Below are positions 26,019 to 33,971 of a stretch of DNA of 64,000 nt, piece after piece (positions within the stretch are counted from its first letter, which is position 1; each line of letters begins with the position of its first letter). This DNA is from Streptomyces canus (GTDB lineage: Bacteria > Actinomycetota > Actinomycetes > Streptomycetales > Streptomycetaceae), in contig NZ_JAUSWW010000001.1 of NCBI RefSeq assembly GCF_030815415.1, forward strand, positions 6,696,001 through 6,760,000. Direction: 5' to 3'. The notes under the pieces are model-generated. The model ran no database searches. It was not told the origin of the DNA and saw only the letters and a list, made by a program, of their open reading frames with translations. The translations under genes and the position numbers were made by a program.

Positions 26019-26074
26019 GGCCAACGAGCTGTGCAGGTCACGGAGAGGTCTCGTCAGGGGTGCTGACTCCGGGT

Positions 26075-26119
26075 GCGTGATGTGGCTAACATCACGCCAG
26101 CACGGCGATGTTGCCGTGC
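26075..26119. promoter_or_regulatory. Two adjacent palindromes upstream of the TerB-like gene
   Basis: GCGTGATGT-GGCTA-ACATCACGC (26075-26097, perfect 9-bp arms) and GCACGGC-GATGTT-GCCGTGC (26100-26119 region, perfect 7-bp arms). The half-site GATGT recurs in both. They lie 20-60 nt before the start codon, so they are probable operator sites. Confidence 0.45.
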
Positions 26120-26138
26120 CGTTACGCGGAGGTGCGAC

Positions 26139-26834
26139 GTGCTGCCAGGACGGGGACGAAACGGCCAGGCCGTCAGGGCTGCGCGCCTGCTGGGCACCCG
26201 CACCGCGTGGACGCCCGTGGGCGACGGGGAGTTCTTCTGCCCCGGCTGCGGCGGCGACCGCAACTACCAGCGGCTGACCGGCAGGCGCCGCTTCACTCTC
26301 CTCGGCATGCCCGTGCTGCCGCGCGGCGAGACCGGACCGGTCGTGGAGTGCGCCGCCTGCAAGCGCCACTTCGGCACCGACGTCCTCGACCACCCGACCA
26401 CCACCCGCTTCTCCGCGATGCTCCGCGACGCCGTCCACACCGTCGCCCTCGCGGTGCTCGCCGCGGGCGGCACCTGCTCCCGTACGGCGCTGGAGGCCGC
26501 CGCCTGCACGGTCCGTGCCGCCGGCTTCGACGACTGTACGGAGGACCAGCTCGGGGCGCTGGTCGAGGCGCTGGCCGCGGACACCGGACGGGTCTTCGGC
26601 GAGCCCTGCGGGGCAGGCCTGGCCATAGAGCTCCACGAGGCTCTGGACCCGCTGGCCCCGCACCTCGCCCCTGCCGGCCGCGAGTCGATCCTCCTCCAGG
26701 GCGCACGGATCGCCCTGGTCGACGGGCCCTACACCCCAGCGGAGCGGGACGCCCTCGCGACGGTCGGCGCCGCGCTCACCATCTGTGCGGACGATGTGAC
26801 GCGGCTGCTGGCGGCGGCGCGCACCCCGTCGTAG
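26139..26834 (+). CDS. TerB-like protein with N-terminal zinc ribbon
   Basis: 231 aa. A zinc ribbon (FFCPGCGG ... VECAACKRHFG, residues about 32-75) precedes an all-alpha TerB/tellurite-resistance-like domain (about 90-228). TerB-fold proteins are linked to metal or envelope stress; a specific role is not evident. GTG 26139 has GCGGAGG 6 nt upstream; the longer frame before it has no SD. Monocistronic, between the leuA terminator and a perfect palindrome. Confidence 0.78.
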   Translation: MLPGRGRNGQAVRAARLLGTRTAWTPVGDGEFFCPGCGGDRNYQRLTGRRRFTLLGMPVLPRGETGPVVECAACKRHFGTDVLDHPTTTRFSAMLRDAVHTVALAVLAAGGTCSRTALEAAACTVRAAGFDDCTEDQLGALVEALAADTGRVFGEPCGAGLAIELHEALDPLAPHLAPAGRESILLQGARIALVDGPYTPAERDALATVGAALTICADDVTRLLAAARTPS

Positions 26835-26866
26835 CAGGCGGGCGGTGCCGCCGCAGTCGTACCACC

Positions 26867-26892
26867 GCCGTTACTCCCCGGGGAGTAACGGC
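26867..26892. promoter_or_regulatory. Perfect 26-bp palindrome upstream of the MMPL gene
   Basis: GCCGTTACTCCCC followed by its exact reverse complement, with no spacer. It is 118 bp upstream of the MMPL start and 33 bp after the TerB stop. Perfect dyad symmetry without a T-run suggests an operator more than a terminator. ACTCCCCGGGG recurs at 29169-29179 before the sensor kinase. A further GTAAC half-site lies at about 26914. Confidence 0.5.
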
Positions 26893-27009
26893 ACCTGAAG
26901 GACGCCCTGCGCAGTAACCCCCAACTCGCCCTGCCGCCCGACGAATCGGCCCCCGGCCGCCGGGAGTCTGGAACCGAACCAGACATCCGACCGAGGGGAG
27001 GCCCGACTC

Positions 27010-29133
27010 ATGGGGGCCGCAACGACAACCATCCGGGGACGCCGTGCCGTGCCCTGGCTCGTGCTGGGGCTGTGGATCGCCGTGCTGGCGCTCACCTCGC
27101 CGTTCGCGTCGAAGCTCGCGGACGTGCAGCGCGACCGGGCCGTCGACTATCTGCCGGCGAGCGCCGACTCCACCCAGGTCGCCAAGATCCAGGACCGGTT
27201 GCCGGGCGGCGAGACGACCCAGATGGTCGTCGTCTACCACCGCGACGGCGGACTGACCGCGGCGGACAAGGCGACGGCCGCCGACCAGATCGGCGAGATC
27301 GCGAGCGCGCACCGGCTCGCCGCGCGGCCGGAGGGCGTCCCGTCCAAGGACGGCACCACCCTGATGTACCCGGTGGCCAGCACCGAGCCCGGCACGGACG
27401 AGGAGAAGCGCGACCAACTCGTCGGCGACGTACGGGACATCGCCCAGGGTGAGGACGGGCTGAGCGTCGACGTCGGCGGCGAGGGCGCGCTCGCGACGGA
27501 CGCCAGCGAGGTCTACAACTCGCTCGACGGGCCCCTGCTCTACACCACCGCCGCCGTCGTGGCGCTGCTGCTGATCCTCATCTACCGCAGCCCGTTCCTG
27601 TGGCTGGTGCCGCTCGCCGTCGCGGGCATCGCCGACTATCTGTCCATGGGGGTCGCCTACGGGCTGAACCAGGGGTTCGGGACGTCGGTCTCCGGCCAGA
27701 GCTCCGGCATCATGACGATCCTCGTGTTCGGCGCGGGCACCGACTACGCCCTGCTGCTCGTCTCCCGGTACCGCGAGGAGCTGCGGCGCGTCGAGCGGCC
27801 CTACGACGCGATGGCCGCCGCGCTGAAGGGCTGCGGACCGGCGGTGCTGGCCTCCTCCGGGACGGTCGCCGCGGGCCTGTTCTGCCTCCTCGCCGCCGAT
27901 CTCAACTCCAGCCGCGGCATGGGCCCGTTGGGTACGGTCGGCATCCTGTGCGCGCTGGCCGCCATGATGACCCTGCTGCCCGCGATCCTCGTCCTGCTCG
28001 GCCGTCGCGTCTTCTGGCCGCTGGTGCCCCGCTACGGCAGCACGCCCAAGGCCCGCCGGTCGCTGTTCGCGGCGATGGGCAGCTCCGCCGGACGCAGGCC
28101 GCTGACGGTCCTCGCGGGCGGCGCGGTGCTGCTCGGCGCGTTGGCGCTCGGGGCGCTGAACCTCCCCGGCAGCCTCAAGCAGGAGGACTCCTTCACCAGC
28201 AAGCCCGAGGCGGTCGCCGCCCTGGAGACCCTGGGGAAGGCCTATCCGGAGCGCGGCACCCAGCCGATCTCCGTCATCGCCCCCACCGACCGCGCCGACG
28301 CCGCCCTGGCCGAGGCCCGGGACACCCCGGGCGTCGACAGCGCGACGCGCGGCCGCAGCGGATGGGGGTCCCCCCGCTCGAGCGAAGCCGAGAGTGGGGG
28401 AGGCTGGACGGAGCTCTCCGTCATCGCCGGCTCCGCACCCCAGTCGGCGGGGGAGACCGCCACCATCAAGGAGCTGCGCGACCGCCTCGACGGCTCCTAC
28501 GTCGGCGGACCCAGCGCCGAGCAGCTCGACATGAAGGACACCAACGCCCGGGACCGGCTGGTCGTCGTACCGCTCGTCCTCGCCTCCGTGCTGCTGATCC
28601 TGATCGCCCTGCTGCGGTCGGTCGTCGCGCCGCTGATCCTGGTGGCGGCCGTGGTCGCGGTGTGGGGCGCGGCGCTCGGCATCGGCGGACTGGTCTTCGG
28701 CCCGGTCTTCGGCTTCGAGGGCACGGACCCGGGGCTCGGCCTGCTGTCCTTCGTGTTCCTGGTCGCGCTGGGCGTCGACTACGGCATCTTCCTGATGCAC
28801 CGCATGCGCGAGGAGTCCCTGAAGGGCACCGAACCGGCGCAGGCCGCGCTGATCGCGCTGCGCACGACCGGCGGGGTCATCGCCTCGGCGGGCCTGGTCC
28901 TGGCGGCGACGTTCGCGGTGCTGACCAGCATGCCGATGGTGCAGCTGGTGGAGCTGGGCTTCGTCATCGCGGTCGGCGTGCTGCTGGACACCTTCCTGGT
29001 CCGCACGTACCTGGTCACCAGCGCGAGCGTGGCGCTGCGGCGCAAGGTGTGGTGGCCGGGCGCGCTGTCGAAGCAACCGGCAGTGGGCGGCGACTCGCCC
29101 GAGCCGGTCGCGGAGCCCGCGGGGATGCGCTGA
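27010..29133 (+). CDS. MMPL-family RND transporter
   Basis: 707 aa, two repeats each of one helix, an extracytoplasmic domain and five helices (helix groups at about 15-35, 170-340, 375-395 and 525-680). Conserved features are GAGTDYALLLVSRYREEL in the first half and ALGVDYGIFLMHRMREE in the second, the proton-relay Asp-Tyr pairs of MmpL proteins. Substrate unknown (lipid or drug export). Between residues 452 and 465 the 41-bp repeat is inserted in frame (WGSPRSSEAESGGGW), lengthening the second extracytoplasmic loop without breaking the ORF. Followed by a two-component system that may regulate it. Confidence 0.9.
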   Translation: MGAATTTIRGRRAVPWLVLGLWIAVLALTSPFASKLADVQRDRAVDYLPASADSTQVAKIQDRLPGGETTQMVVVYHRDGGLTAADKATAADQIGEIASAHRLAARPEGVPSKDGTTLMYPVASTEPGTDEEKRDQLVGDVRDIAQGEDGLSVDVGGEGALATDASEVYNSLDGPLLYTTAAVVALLLILIYRSPFLWLVPLAVAGIADYLSMGVAYGLNQGFGTSVSGQSSGIMTILVFGAGTDYALLLVSRYREELRRVERPYDAMAAALKGCGPAVLASSGTVAAGLFCLLAADLNSSRGMGPLGTVGILCALAAMMTLLPAILVLLGRRVFWPLVPRYGSTPKARRSLFAAMGSSAGRRPLTVLAGGAVLLGALALGALNLPGSLKQEDSFTSKPEAVAALETLGKAYPERGTQPISVIAPTDRADAALAEARDTPGVDSATRGRSGWGSPRSSEAESGGGWTELSVIAGSAPQSAGETATIKELRDRLDGSYVGGPSAEQLDMKDTNARDRLVVVPLVLASVLLILIALLRSVVAPLILVAAVVAVWGAALGIGGLVFGPVFGFEGTDPGLGLLSFVFLVALGVDYGIFLMHRMREESLKGTEPAQAALIALRTTGGVIASAGLVLAATFAVLTSMPMVQLVELGFVIAVGVLLDTFLVRTYLVTSASVALRRKVWWPGALSKQPAVGGDSPEPVAEPAGMR
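28363..28403 (+). repeat. 41-bp palindromic repeat, family C copy 2, inside the MMPL gene
   Basis: Same element as 20751-20791 with one base changed (C for T), here maintained in frame and translated. Confidence 0.85.
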
Positions 29134-29218
29134 ACCGCACGCGCACAGCCGGCCGGACCTCCGGGCTCACTCCCCGGGGGTCCGGCCCCGGGCCGGATCC
29201 GCGAGGATGGAGCACGTG

Positions 29219-30418
29219 GTGACCACCAAGGAGCAACTCGCCCGCCCCGGCAGGCGACTCGTCCGGCCCGCCCGGCGCGACTGGCTGTTCGCGGTAGGGG
29301 TCGGGCTGGCGTCGGTGCCGCTGGCGTTCGTGGCGCAGGGCTCCGGCGCGCACACCCCGGACGTCGTCGGCTGGACGCTGTTCGGCCTCTCGGCGCTGAC
29401 GCTCGCCTGGCGGCGGCACTATCCGATGGGCACGCTCGTCGCGCTCATCGTCGTCGAGGGCACCTACCACTCCCTGGACAACGCCCACTCCGGGCTGATC
29501 GCGGTGACGATGGTCGCCATCTACGCCCTCGCGGTGGCCGGACCGAGGCGCCGGACCCTGATCGTGGTGCCGAGCCTGGTCGGCCTGAGCGTGATCATGC
29601 TCCTCCTGATCAATCCGGAACGGGGTGTGGAGCTGCTGCGCATCTCCGGCTGGATCCTGGCGACCGCCATCACCGGTGAAGCGGTCCGCGTCCACCGCAA
29701 CTATGTCGGAGCCATCCTCGAACGCGCCGAACGTGCCGAACGCACCCGCGAGGAGGAGGCCCGGCGCAGGGTGGCGGAGGAACGTCTGCGGATCGCCCGG
29801 GACCTGCACGACCTGCTCGCCCACAGCATCACCCTCATCGGCGTGCAGACCTCGGTGGCCGCGCACGTGCTGGCCACGGACCCGGAACGCCTCGACCGCG
29901 AGACGGTCGCCAAGGCGTTGGAGGACATCGCGCAGACGTGCCGTTCGGCGCGCGGAGAGCTGCGCACGACACTGGAGGTGCTGCGCGAACAGGGCGCCGC
30001 CGGGGACGTCCGCGGCCCGCTGCCCGGCCTCGACGGCCTGTCCGACCTTGTGGAGACGGCCCGGCAGACGGGGGCGCGGGTCGAGCGGACGGTACGGGTT
30101 CGCGAGGCGTCCCCCGCCGTCGGCGCGGCGGCCTACCGCATCGTCCAGGAGGCCCTGACGAACGCGGTCCGGCACGCGGGACCCGAACCGGCGATCTCCG
30201 TCGAGCTCTACGAGGACCAGGGCGCCCTCAGGCTGTCGGTGACCGACGACGGCACGGGCCCGGTGGCCGGTTCCGAAGGCGCCGGCTTCGGGCTCGTCGG
30301 CATGCGGGAGAGGGCCCGCAGCGTGGGTGGCACACTCGACGCCGGGCCGCGGCCGGAGGGCGGGTTCGCGGTGACGGCCGTACTGCCGTTGACGACTGCG
30401 CTGGAGAGGGCCGTATGA
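29219..30418 (+). CDS. Sensor histidine kinase (NarL-partner, HPK7 type)
   Basis: About 399 aa. Four or five N-terminal transmembrane helices (to about residue 150), a coiled linker, the HisKA_3 dimerisation box RIARDLHDLLAHS with the phospho-His near residue 205, and a HATPase domain with NAVRHAG and GFGLVGMRERA. GTG 29219 has GGAG 6 nt upstream; ATG 29207 and GTG 29216 are alternatives. ATGA overlap with the response regulator. The region upstream has part of the palindrome found before the MMPL gene. Confidence 0.9.
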   Translation: MTTKEQLARPGRRLVRPARRDWLFAVGVGLASVPLAFVAQGSGAHTPDVVGWTLFGLSALTLAWRRHYPMGTLVALIVVEGTYHSLDNAHSGLIAVTMVAIYALAVAGPRRRTLIVVPSLVGLSVIMLLLINPERGVELLRISGWILATAITGEAVRVHRNYVGAILERAERAERTREEEARRRVAEERLRIARDLHDLLAHSITLIGVQTSVAAHVLATDPERLDRETVAKALEDIAQTCRSARGELRTTLEVLREQGAAGDVRGPLPGLDGLSDLVETARQTGARVERTVRVREASPAVGAAAYRIVQEALTNAVRHAGPEPAISVELYEDQGALRLSVTDDGTGPVAGSEGAGFGLVGMRERARSVGGTLDAGPRPEGGFAVTAVLPLTTALERAV

Positions 30419-31095
30419 CGATTCGTGTACTGCTTGCCGACGACCAGACCCTCGTACGGGCCGCGTTCGCGATGCTCGTCGAGTCGGCACGGGACATGGA
30501 GGTGGTGGGGGAGGCGGCGACCGGCCGGGAGGCGGTGGACCTGGCGCGACGGACACGGCCCGACCTCGTCGTCATGGACATCCGGATGCCCGACCTCGAC
30601 GGCATCGAGGCGACCCGGCTGATCGCGGCGGACGAGGAACTGGCCGGGGTGAAGGTGCTGGTCCTGACGACGTACGACACCGACGAGTACATCATCGAGG
30701 CGTTGCGTGCGGGCGCCTCGGGGTTCCTGGTGAAGGACACCAGACCGGCGGAGCTGCTGGACGCGATCCGTACGGTGACGGCGGGGGAGTCGCTGTTGTC
30801 ACCGGGCCCGACGGCCCGCCTGATCGCCCGGCTGCTGAGCCAGACACCGGCGTCGGCACCGGCGCTCTCGAGTGGGCCGGAGTGCTTGTCGGAACGGGAG
30901 CGTGAGGTGCTCGTGCTGGTCGGGCGGGGACTCAACAACGCCGAGATCGCCGAGGCGTTGGGCTTGAGTCCGCTGACCGCGAAGACCCATGTCAGCCGGA
31001 TCATGGGGAAGCTGGGGGCGCGTGACCGGGCGCAGTTGGTGATCGTGGCGTACGAGTCGGGGATGGTCACGCCGGGGAGTGTGCGCGAGGGCTAG
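30415..31095 (+). CDS. NarL/FixJ-family response regulator
   Basis: 226 aa. Receiver domain with LLADDQTLVR and phospho-acceptor Asp in LVVMDIRMPD (about residue 54), K in GFLVKDTR; C-terminal LuxR-type helix-turn-helix LSEREREVLVLVGRGLNNAEIA. The start ATG overlaps the kinase TGA. Likely targets include the upstream MMPL operon and its own promoter; this is inferred from location. Confidence 0.92.
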   Translation: MTIRVLLADDQTLVRAAFAMLVESARDMEVVGEAATGREAVDLARRTRPDLVVMDIRMPDLDGIEATRLIAADEELAGVKVLVLTTYDTDEYIIEALRAGASGFLVKDTRPAELLDAIRTVTAGESLLSPGPTARLIARLLSQTPASAPALSSGPECLSEREREVLVLVGRGLNNAEIAEALGLSPLTAKTHVSRIMGKLGARDRAQLVIVAYESGMVTPGSVREG

Positions 31096-31110
31096 CCTCC
31101 CGGCGACCCC

Positions 31111-32046
31111 TCACAGCAACCCCGCCCCCGACAGGAACTTCCCCACCCCCTCGATCTCCCTCTCCGACAACGGAACCTGAGGCTCGGCCGTCACCGGGCA
31201 CTCGATGACCCCCCGCAGATACAGGGCCGCCTTGAACGCCCCCAACGCCGCCGAACTCGCGCCCATCCGCGCCGGATCCCCCGCCTTCACCATCCCGAAC
31301 AGCGCACACAGCCGCTCCTGCTCCACCCGGGCCCGCTCCCAGTCGCCCACCCTGCACAGCCGGTCCAGCCGCACATAACCCTCCGGGTCGACGTTCGCGA
31401 GCCCCGGTACCGCCCCGTCCGCCCCCGCCGCCAGTGCCGCGTCCACGAGCAGCTCGGAGCCCGTCAGCACGCTGAAGCCGTTGATGTCACCCCGGGTCCT
31501 GGCCCCGACGACGACCTCGCGGAACGCCCCCAGGTCCCCGCTGGAGTCCTTGAGACCCGCCAGCACCCCCTCGGCCGCGAGCGACAGCACCAACTCCGCG
31601 GGGAGCTTGGTGTGGACGGCACCGGGGAGGTCGTAGGCCAGCACGGGCACCGGGCTCGCGGCGGCCACCAGTCGGTAGTGGCGGGCGATCTCCGCGGGGT
31701 GCGTACTCGTGTAGAACGGCGAGATCACGACCACCGCGTCGGCCCCCGCCGCCGCCACGGAAGCCACGTGGTCCAGGACCCGCGGCGTCGTCAGGTCGAT
31801 CGCGCCCGCCAGCACCGGGAGTTGGCCACCCACATGGCCCGTCACCGTCTCCACCACCAACCGGCGCTGCGCGTCCGTCAGATACGCCGCCTCCGACGAC
31901 GTACCGAGCACGAACAGCCCGTGCACCCCGCTCCGCACCAGATGGTCGACCAGACGGAGCAGCGACGGGACGTCCACCTCGCGTGACGGTGTCAGGGGGG
32001 TGCAGACGGGCGGGACGACACCGGTCAGCGGGGCGGGGATCGTCAT
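31111..32046 (-). CDS. Dihydrodipicolinate synthase-family protein
   Basis: 311 aa class I aldolase-type TIM barrel. Substrate-binding GTSSEAAYL (about 48-56), Tyr in VLAYDLPG and Schiff-base Lys in VLAGLKDSSGD. The DHDPS consensus GTTGE and YNVP are altered (GTSSE, YDLP), so lysine biosynthesis is unlikely; it is more likely a catabolic aldolase or dehydratase of the NAL group. Single gene, no sugar-acid genes adjacent; divergent from the phosphatase gene. Confidence 0.85.
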   Translation of the reverse strand: MTIPAPLTGVVPPVCTPLTPSREVDVPSLLRLVDHLVRSGVHGLFVLGTSSEAAYLTDAQRRLVVETVTGHVGGQLPVLAGAIDLTTPRVLDHVASVAAAGADAVVVISPFYTSTHPAEIARHYRLVAAASPVPVLAYDLPGAVHTKLPAELVLSLAAEGVLAGLKDSSGDLGAFREVVVGARTRGDINGFSVLTGSELLVDAALAAGADGAVPGLANVDPEGYVRLDRLCRVGDWERARVEQERLCALFGMVKAGDPARMGASSAALGAFKAALYLRGVIECPVTAEPQVPLSEREIEGVGKFLSGAGLL

Positions 32047-32147
32047 CAGGGCTCCCTGTCTTCGTGGTTCTCGGGTACAGGTACCAGGCCGGGGGTCTGT
32101 TCACCCTTCTTTCCCCGGATGGTGGCCGCGGATGGTCGAATGGACCC

Positions 32148-32597
32148 GTGGAGAACTGGGACGAGAACACCGCGGGAGTACTGCGACTGCCGTCCGGCAG
32201 GCTGGTGCGGGGCCGTGGCCTGCGGTACCCGCTCGCACCGGGGGCGCCGACCCCTTCGTACGCCCTCTACCTCCTGGGCCGTCAACCACCCGCGGTCTCC
32301 TGGGAGTTCCACTGGATCCGCTGGCCCGACTTCCGCCTCCCGGCGGACCGGCCGGCCGCTCGCGCGGCGCTGAGCGAGGCCTGGGAGCGGGCCGCGGGTG
32401 AACGCGTCGAGGTCGCCTGCGGGGGCGGACGCGGACGTACGGGGACGGCGCTGGCCGCTCTCGCGGTCCTGGACGGCGTACCGGCGGACGAGGCCGTCGG
32501 ATATGTGCGGGCGCACTACGACCGGCGAGCGGTGGAGACGCCGTGGCAGCGGCGGTATGTGCGGCGCTTCTCAGGGACGGCGGGCGCGGAAACGTAG
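32148..32597 (+). CDS. Protein-tyrosine phosphatase-like protein
   Basis: 149 aa cysteine-based phosphatase. P-loop VACGGGRGRTGTALA gives the CX5R signature at about residue 85-91, and WPDFRLPADRPA may supply the general-acid loop. GTG 32148 matches the conserved N-terminus (ENWDE...VLRLPSGR). The C-terminal 27 bp overlap the convergent methyltransferase. Substrates unknown. Confidence 0.8.
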   Translation: MENWDENTAGVLRLPSGRLVRGRGLRYPLAPGAPTPSYALYLLGRQPPAVSWEFHWIRWPDFRLPADRPAARAALSEAWERAAGERVEVACGGGRGRTGTALAALAVLDGVPADEAVGYVRAHYDRRAVETPWQRRYVRRFSGTAGAET

Positions 32598-33143
32598 GCT
32601 GCCGGACTTCTGGTGGACGTCCACGGCCACCTCGCCGAAACCGGCCCGCTCGAGACGGGCCGGAAGGCTCGCGGGGTCCAGGGTGTTCATCGTGTCCCGC
32701 AGGTGGAGAAGCCGGAAGCCGAAGCTCGGTTGGCTGTCGCTGCCGGCGAAGGTGCCGCCGGGGCGCAGGACGCGAAACGCCTCGGCGAAGATACGGTCCT
32801 GGTGGGCGACCGTCGGCACGTGGTGGAGCATGGTGAAGCAGACGACGGAGTCGAACGCCGCCCCCTCCACGGGCAGTTGGGCGCCGTCGGCGTGGAGGAT
32901 GCGGGCGCGGTCGCCCCACCGCTCCGTGAGCAGGCGGGCTGTGTCCGCGTCGATCTCGGCGGCCGTCAGCCTCGGCACCCGCTCCACCAGAACACGGAGG
33001 TTGGCGCCGTAGCCCGGTCCGATCTCCAGCACGTCCTCGCCGAGGTCCACCTGCTTCAGGGCCCAGGGCAGGATGCGGTCCTTCGTCGTCTGCGCCCACG
33101 TCTCGGAGCTGCACAGTCTCCGGTGGGCTCGGTTCATCGGCAT
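32571..33143 (-). CDS. Class I SAM-dependent methyltransferase
   Basis: 190 aa. Methyltransferase domain with motif I VLEIGPGYGANLRVL, acidic post-I AAEIDADTA, motif II region VVCFTMLHHVP and post-II VLRPGGTFAGSD. The substrate is not evident; the short C-terminus suggests a small-molecule or quinone-like acceptor. ATG 33143 is used, with ATG 33137 (MNRAHR) close by. Divergent from an AraC-type regulator (56-bp gap). Confidence 0.85.
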   Translation of the reverse strand: MPMNRAHRRLCSSETWAQTTKDRILPWALKQVDLGEDVLEIGPGYGANLRVLVERVPRLTAAEIDADTARLLTERWGDRARILHADGAQLPVEGAAFDSVVCFTMLHHVPTVAHQDRIFAEAFRVLRPGGTFAGSDSQPSFGFRLLHLRDTMNTLDPASLPARLERAGFGEVAVDVHQKSGSLRFRARRP

Positions 33144-33199
33144 GGGTCCGACGCTAGGCGGGGTCCTGGGCTGTCCACTACGGGCTAGGCTGCCGTCCC

Positions 33200-33967
33200 A
33201 TGTCGCCGAACGGACAGTACGGCCCGTACCCTCCGGCCGACACCGCGGTCTTCGTCGGCCGTTTCTCGATGCCCCGGGGCAGCTTCTTCGGCACCCACCG
33301 GCACGACCACCACCAACTCGCCTGGTCCGTGCGGGGATTGCTCCGCGTCCGCAGCGAACAGGCTGTGTGGCTGCTGCCGCCGTCGCTGGCCCTGTGGATC
33401 CCCGCGGGCGTTCCGCACGCCACCGGGTCGGAGGGCGGTGCCCTCCTGCGCAGCCCCTACGTCGACCCCGCGTGCTGCCCGCACATCGGCTGGACCGAGC
33501 CGACCGTCGTGCAGGTCACCGCGCTGCTGCGGGCGCTCGTCGACCATCTCGTCCGGACGGACCTCGCCCCACAGGCCCGCTCGCGCGCGGAGGCAGTGCT
33601 GCTCGACGAGCTGCGCCCGGTGCCGGTGACCAGTGTCTCGGTCCCCTCGCCCCGTGATCCGCGGGCCCTGGCCGTGGCCGGGGCGCTGACGGCCGACCCG
33701 GCGGACGCGCGAACTCTGGCCGACTGGGGTGCCCAAGTCGGCGCGAGCGCAAGGACGTTGGCCCGCCTCTTCGTCGCCGAGACCGGCATCGCCTTCGGTC
33801 AGTGGCGGGAACGGCTGCGGATGCAGGCCGCGATGCCGCACCTCGCGGCGGGCCTCCCGGTCGAACCGGTGGCCCACCGCGTCGGCTATGCCTCGGCCAG
33901 CTCCTTCACCGCCGCCTTCCATCGGGTGGTGGGGGTGACGCCGAGGCAGTACTTTCCCGTCGGCTGA
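33200..33967 (+). CDS. AraC-family transcriptional regulator
   Basis: 255 aa. N-terminal cupin-like sensing domain (THRHDHHQLAW, then PAGVPHATG) and C-terminal double helix-turn-helix (about 160-253) with ASARTLARLFVAETGIAFGQW and the second motif PVAHRVGYASASSFTAAFHRVVGVTPRQYF. Divergent from the methyltransferase, convergent with the beta-lactamase gene; a target is not identifiable. Confidence 0.9.
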   Translation: MSPNGQYGPYPPADTAVFVGRFSMPRGSFFGTHRHDHHQLAWSVRGLLRVRSEQAVWLLPPSLALWIPAGVPHATGSEGGALLRSPYVDPACCPHIGWTEPTVVQVTALLRALVDHLVRTDLAPQARSRAEAVLLDELRPVPVTSVSVPSPRDPRALAVAGALTADPADARTLADWGAQVGASARTLARLFVAETGIAFGQWRERLRMQAAMPHLAAGLPVEPVAHRVGYASASSFTAAFHRVVGVTPRQYFPVG

Positions 33968-33971
33968 GCCG

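Noticed and set aside
23816..26041. 741-codon open frame antisense to leuA
   Set aside because: Mirror frame of a high-GC gene; composition is the complement of the leuA codon bias with no recognisable motif.
26776..29076. 766-codon open frame antisense to the MMPL gene
   Set aside because: Low-complexity Gln/Gly/Arg/Ala shadow of the real transporter on the + strand.
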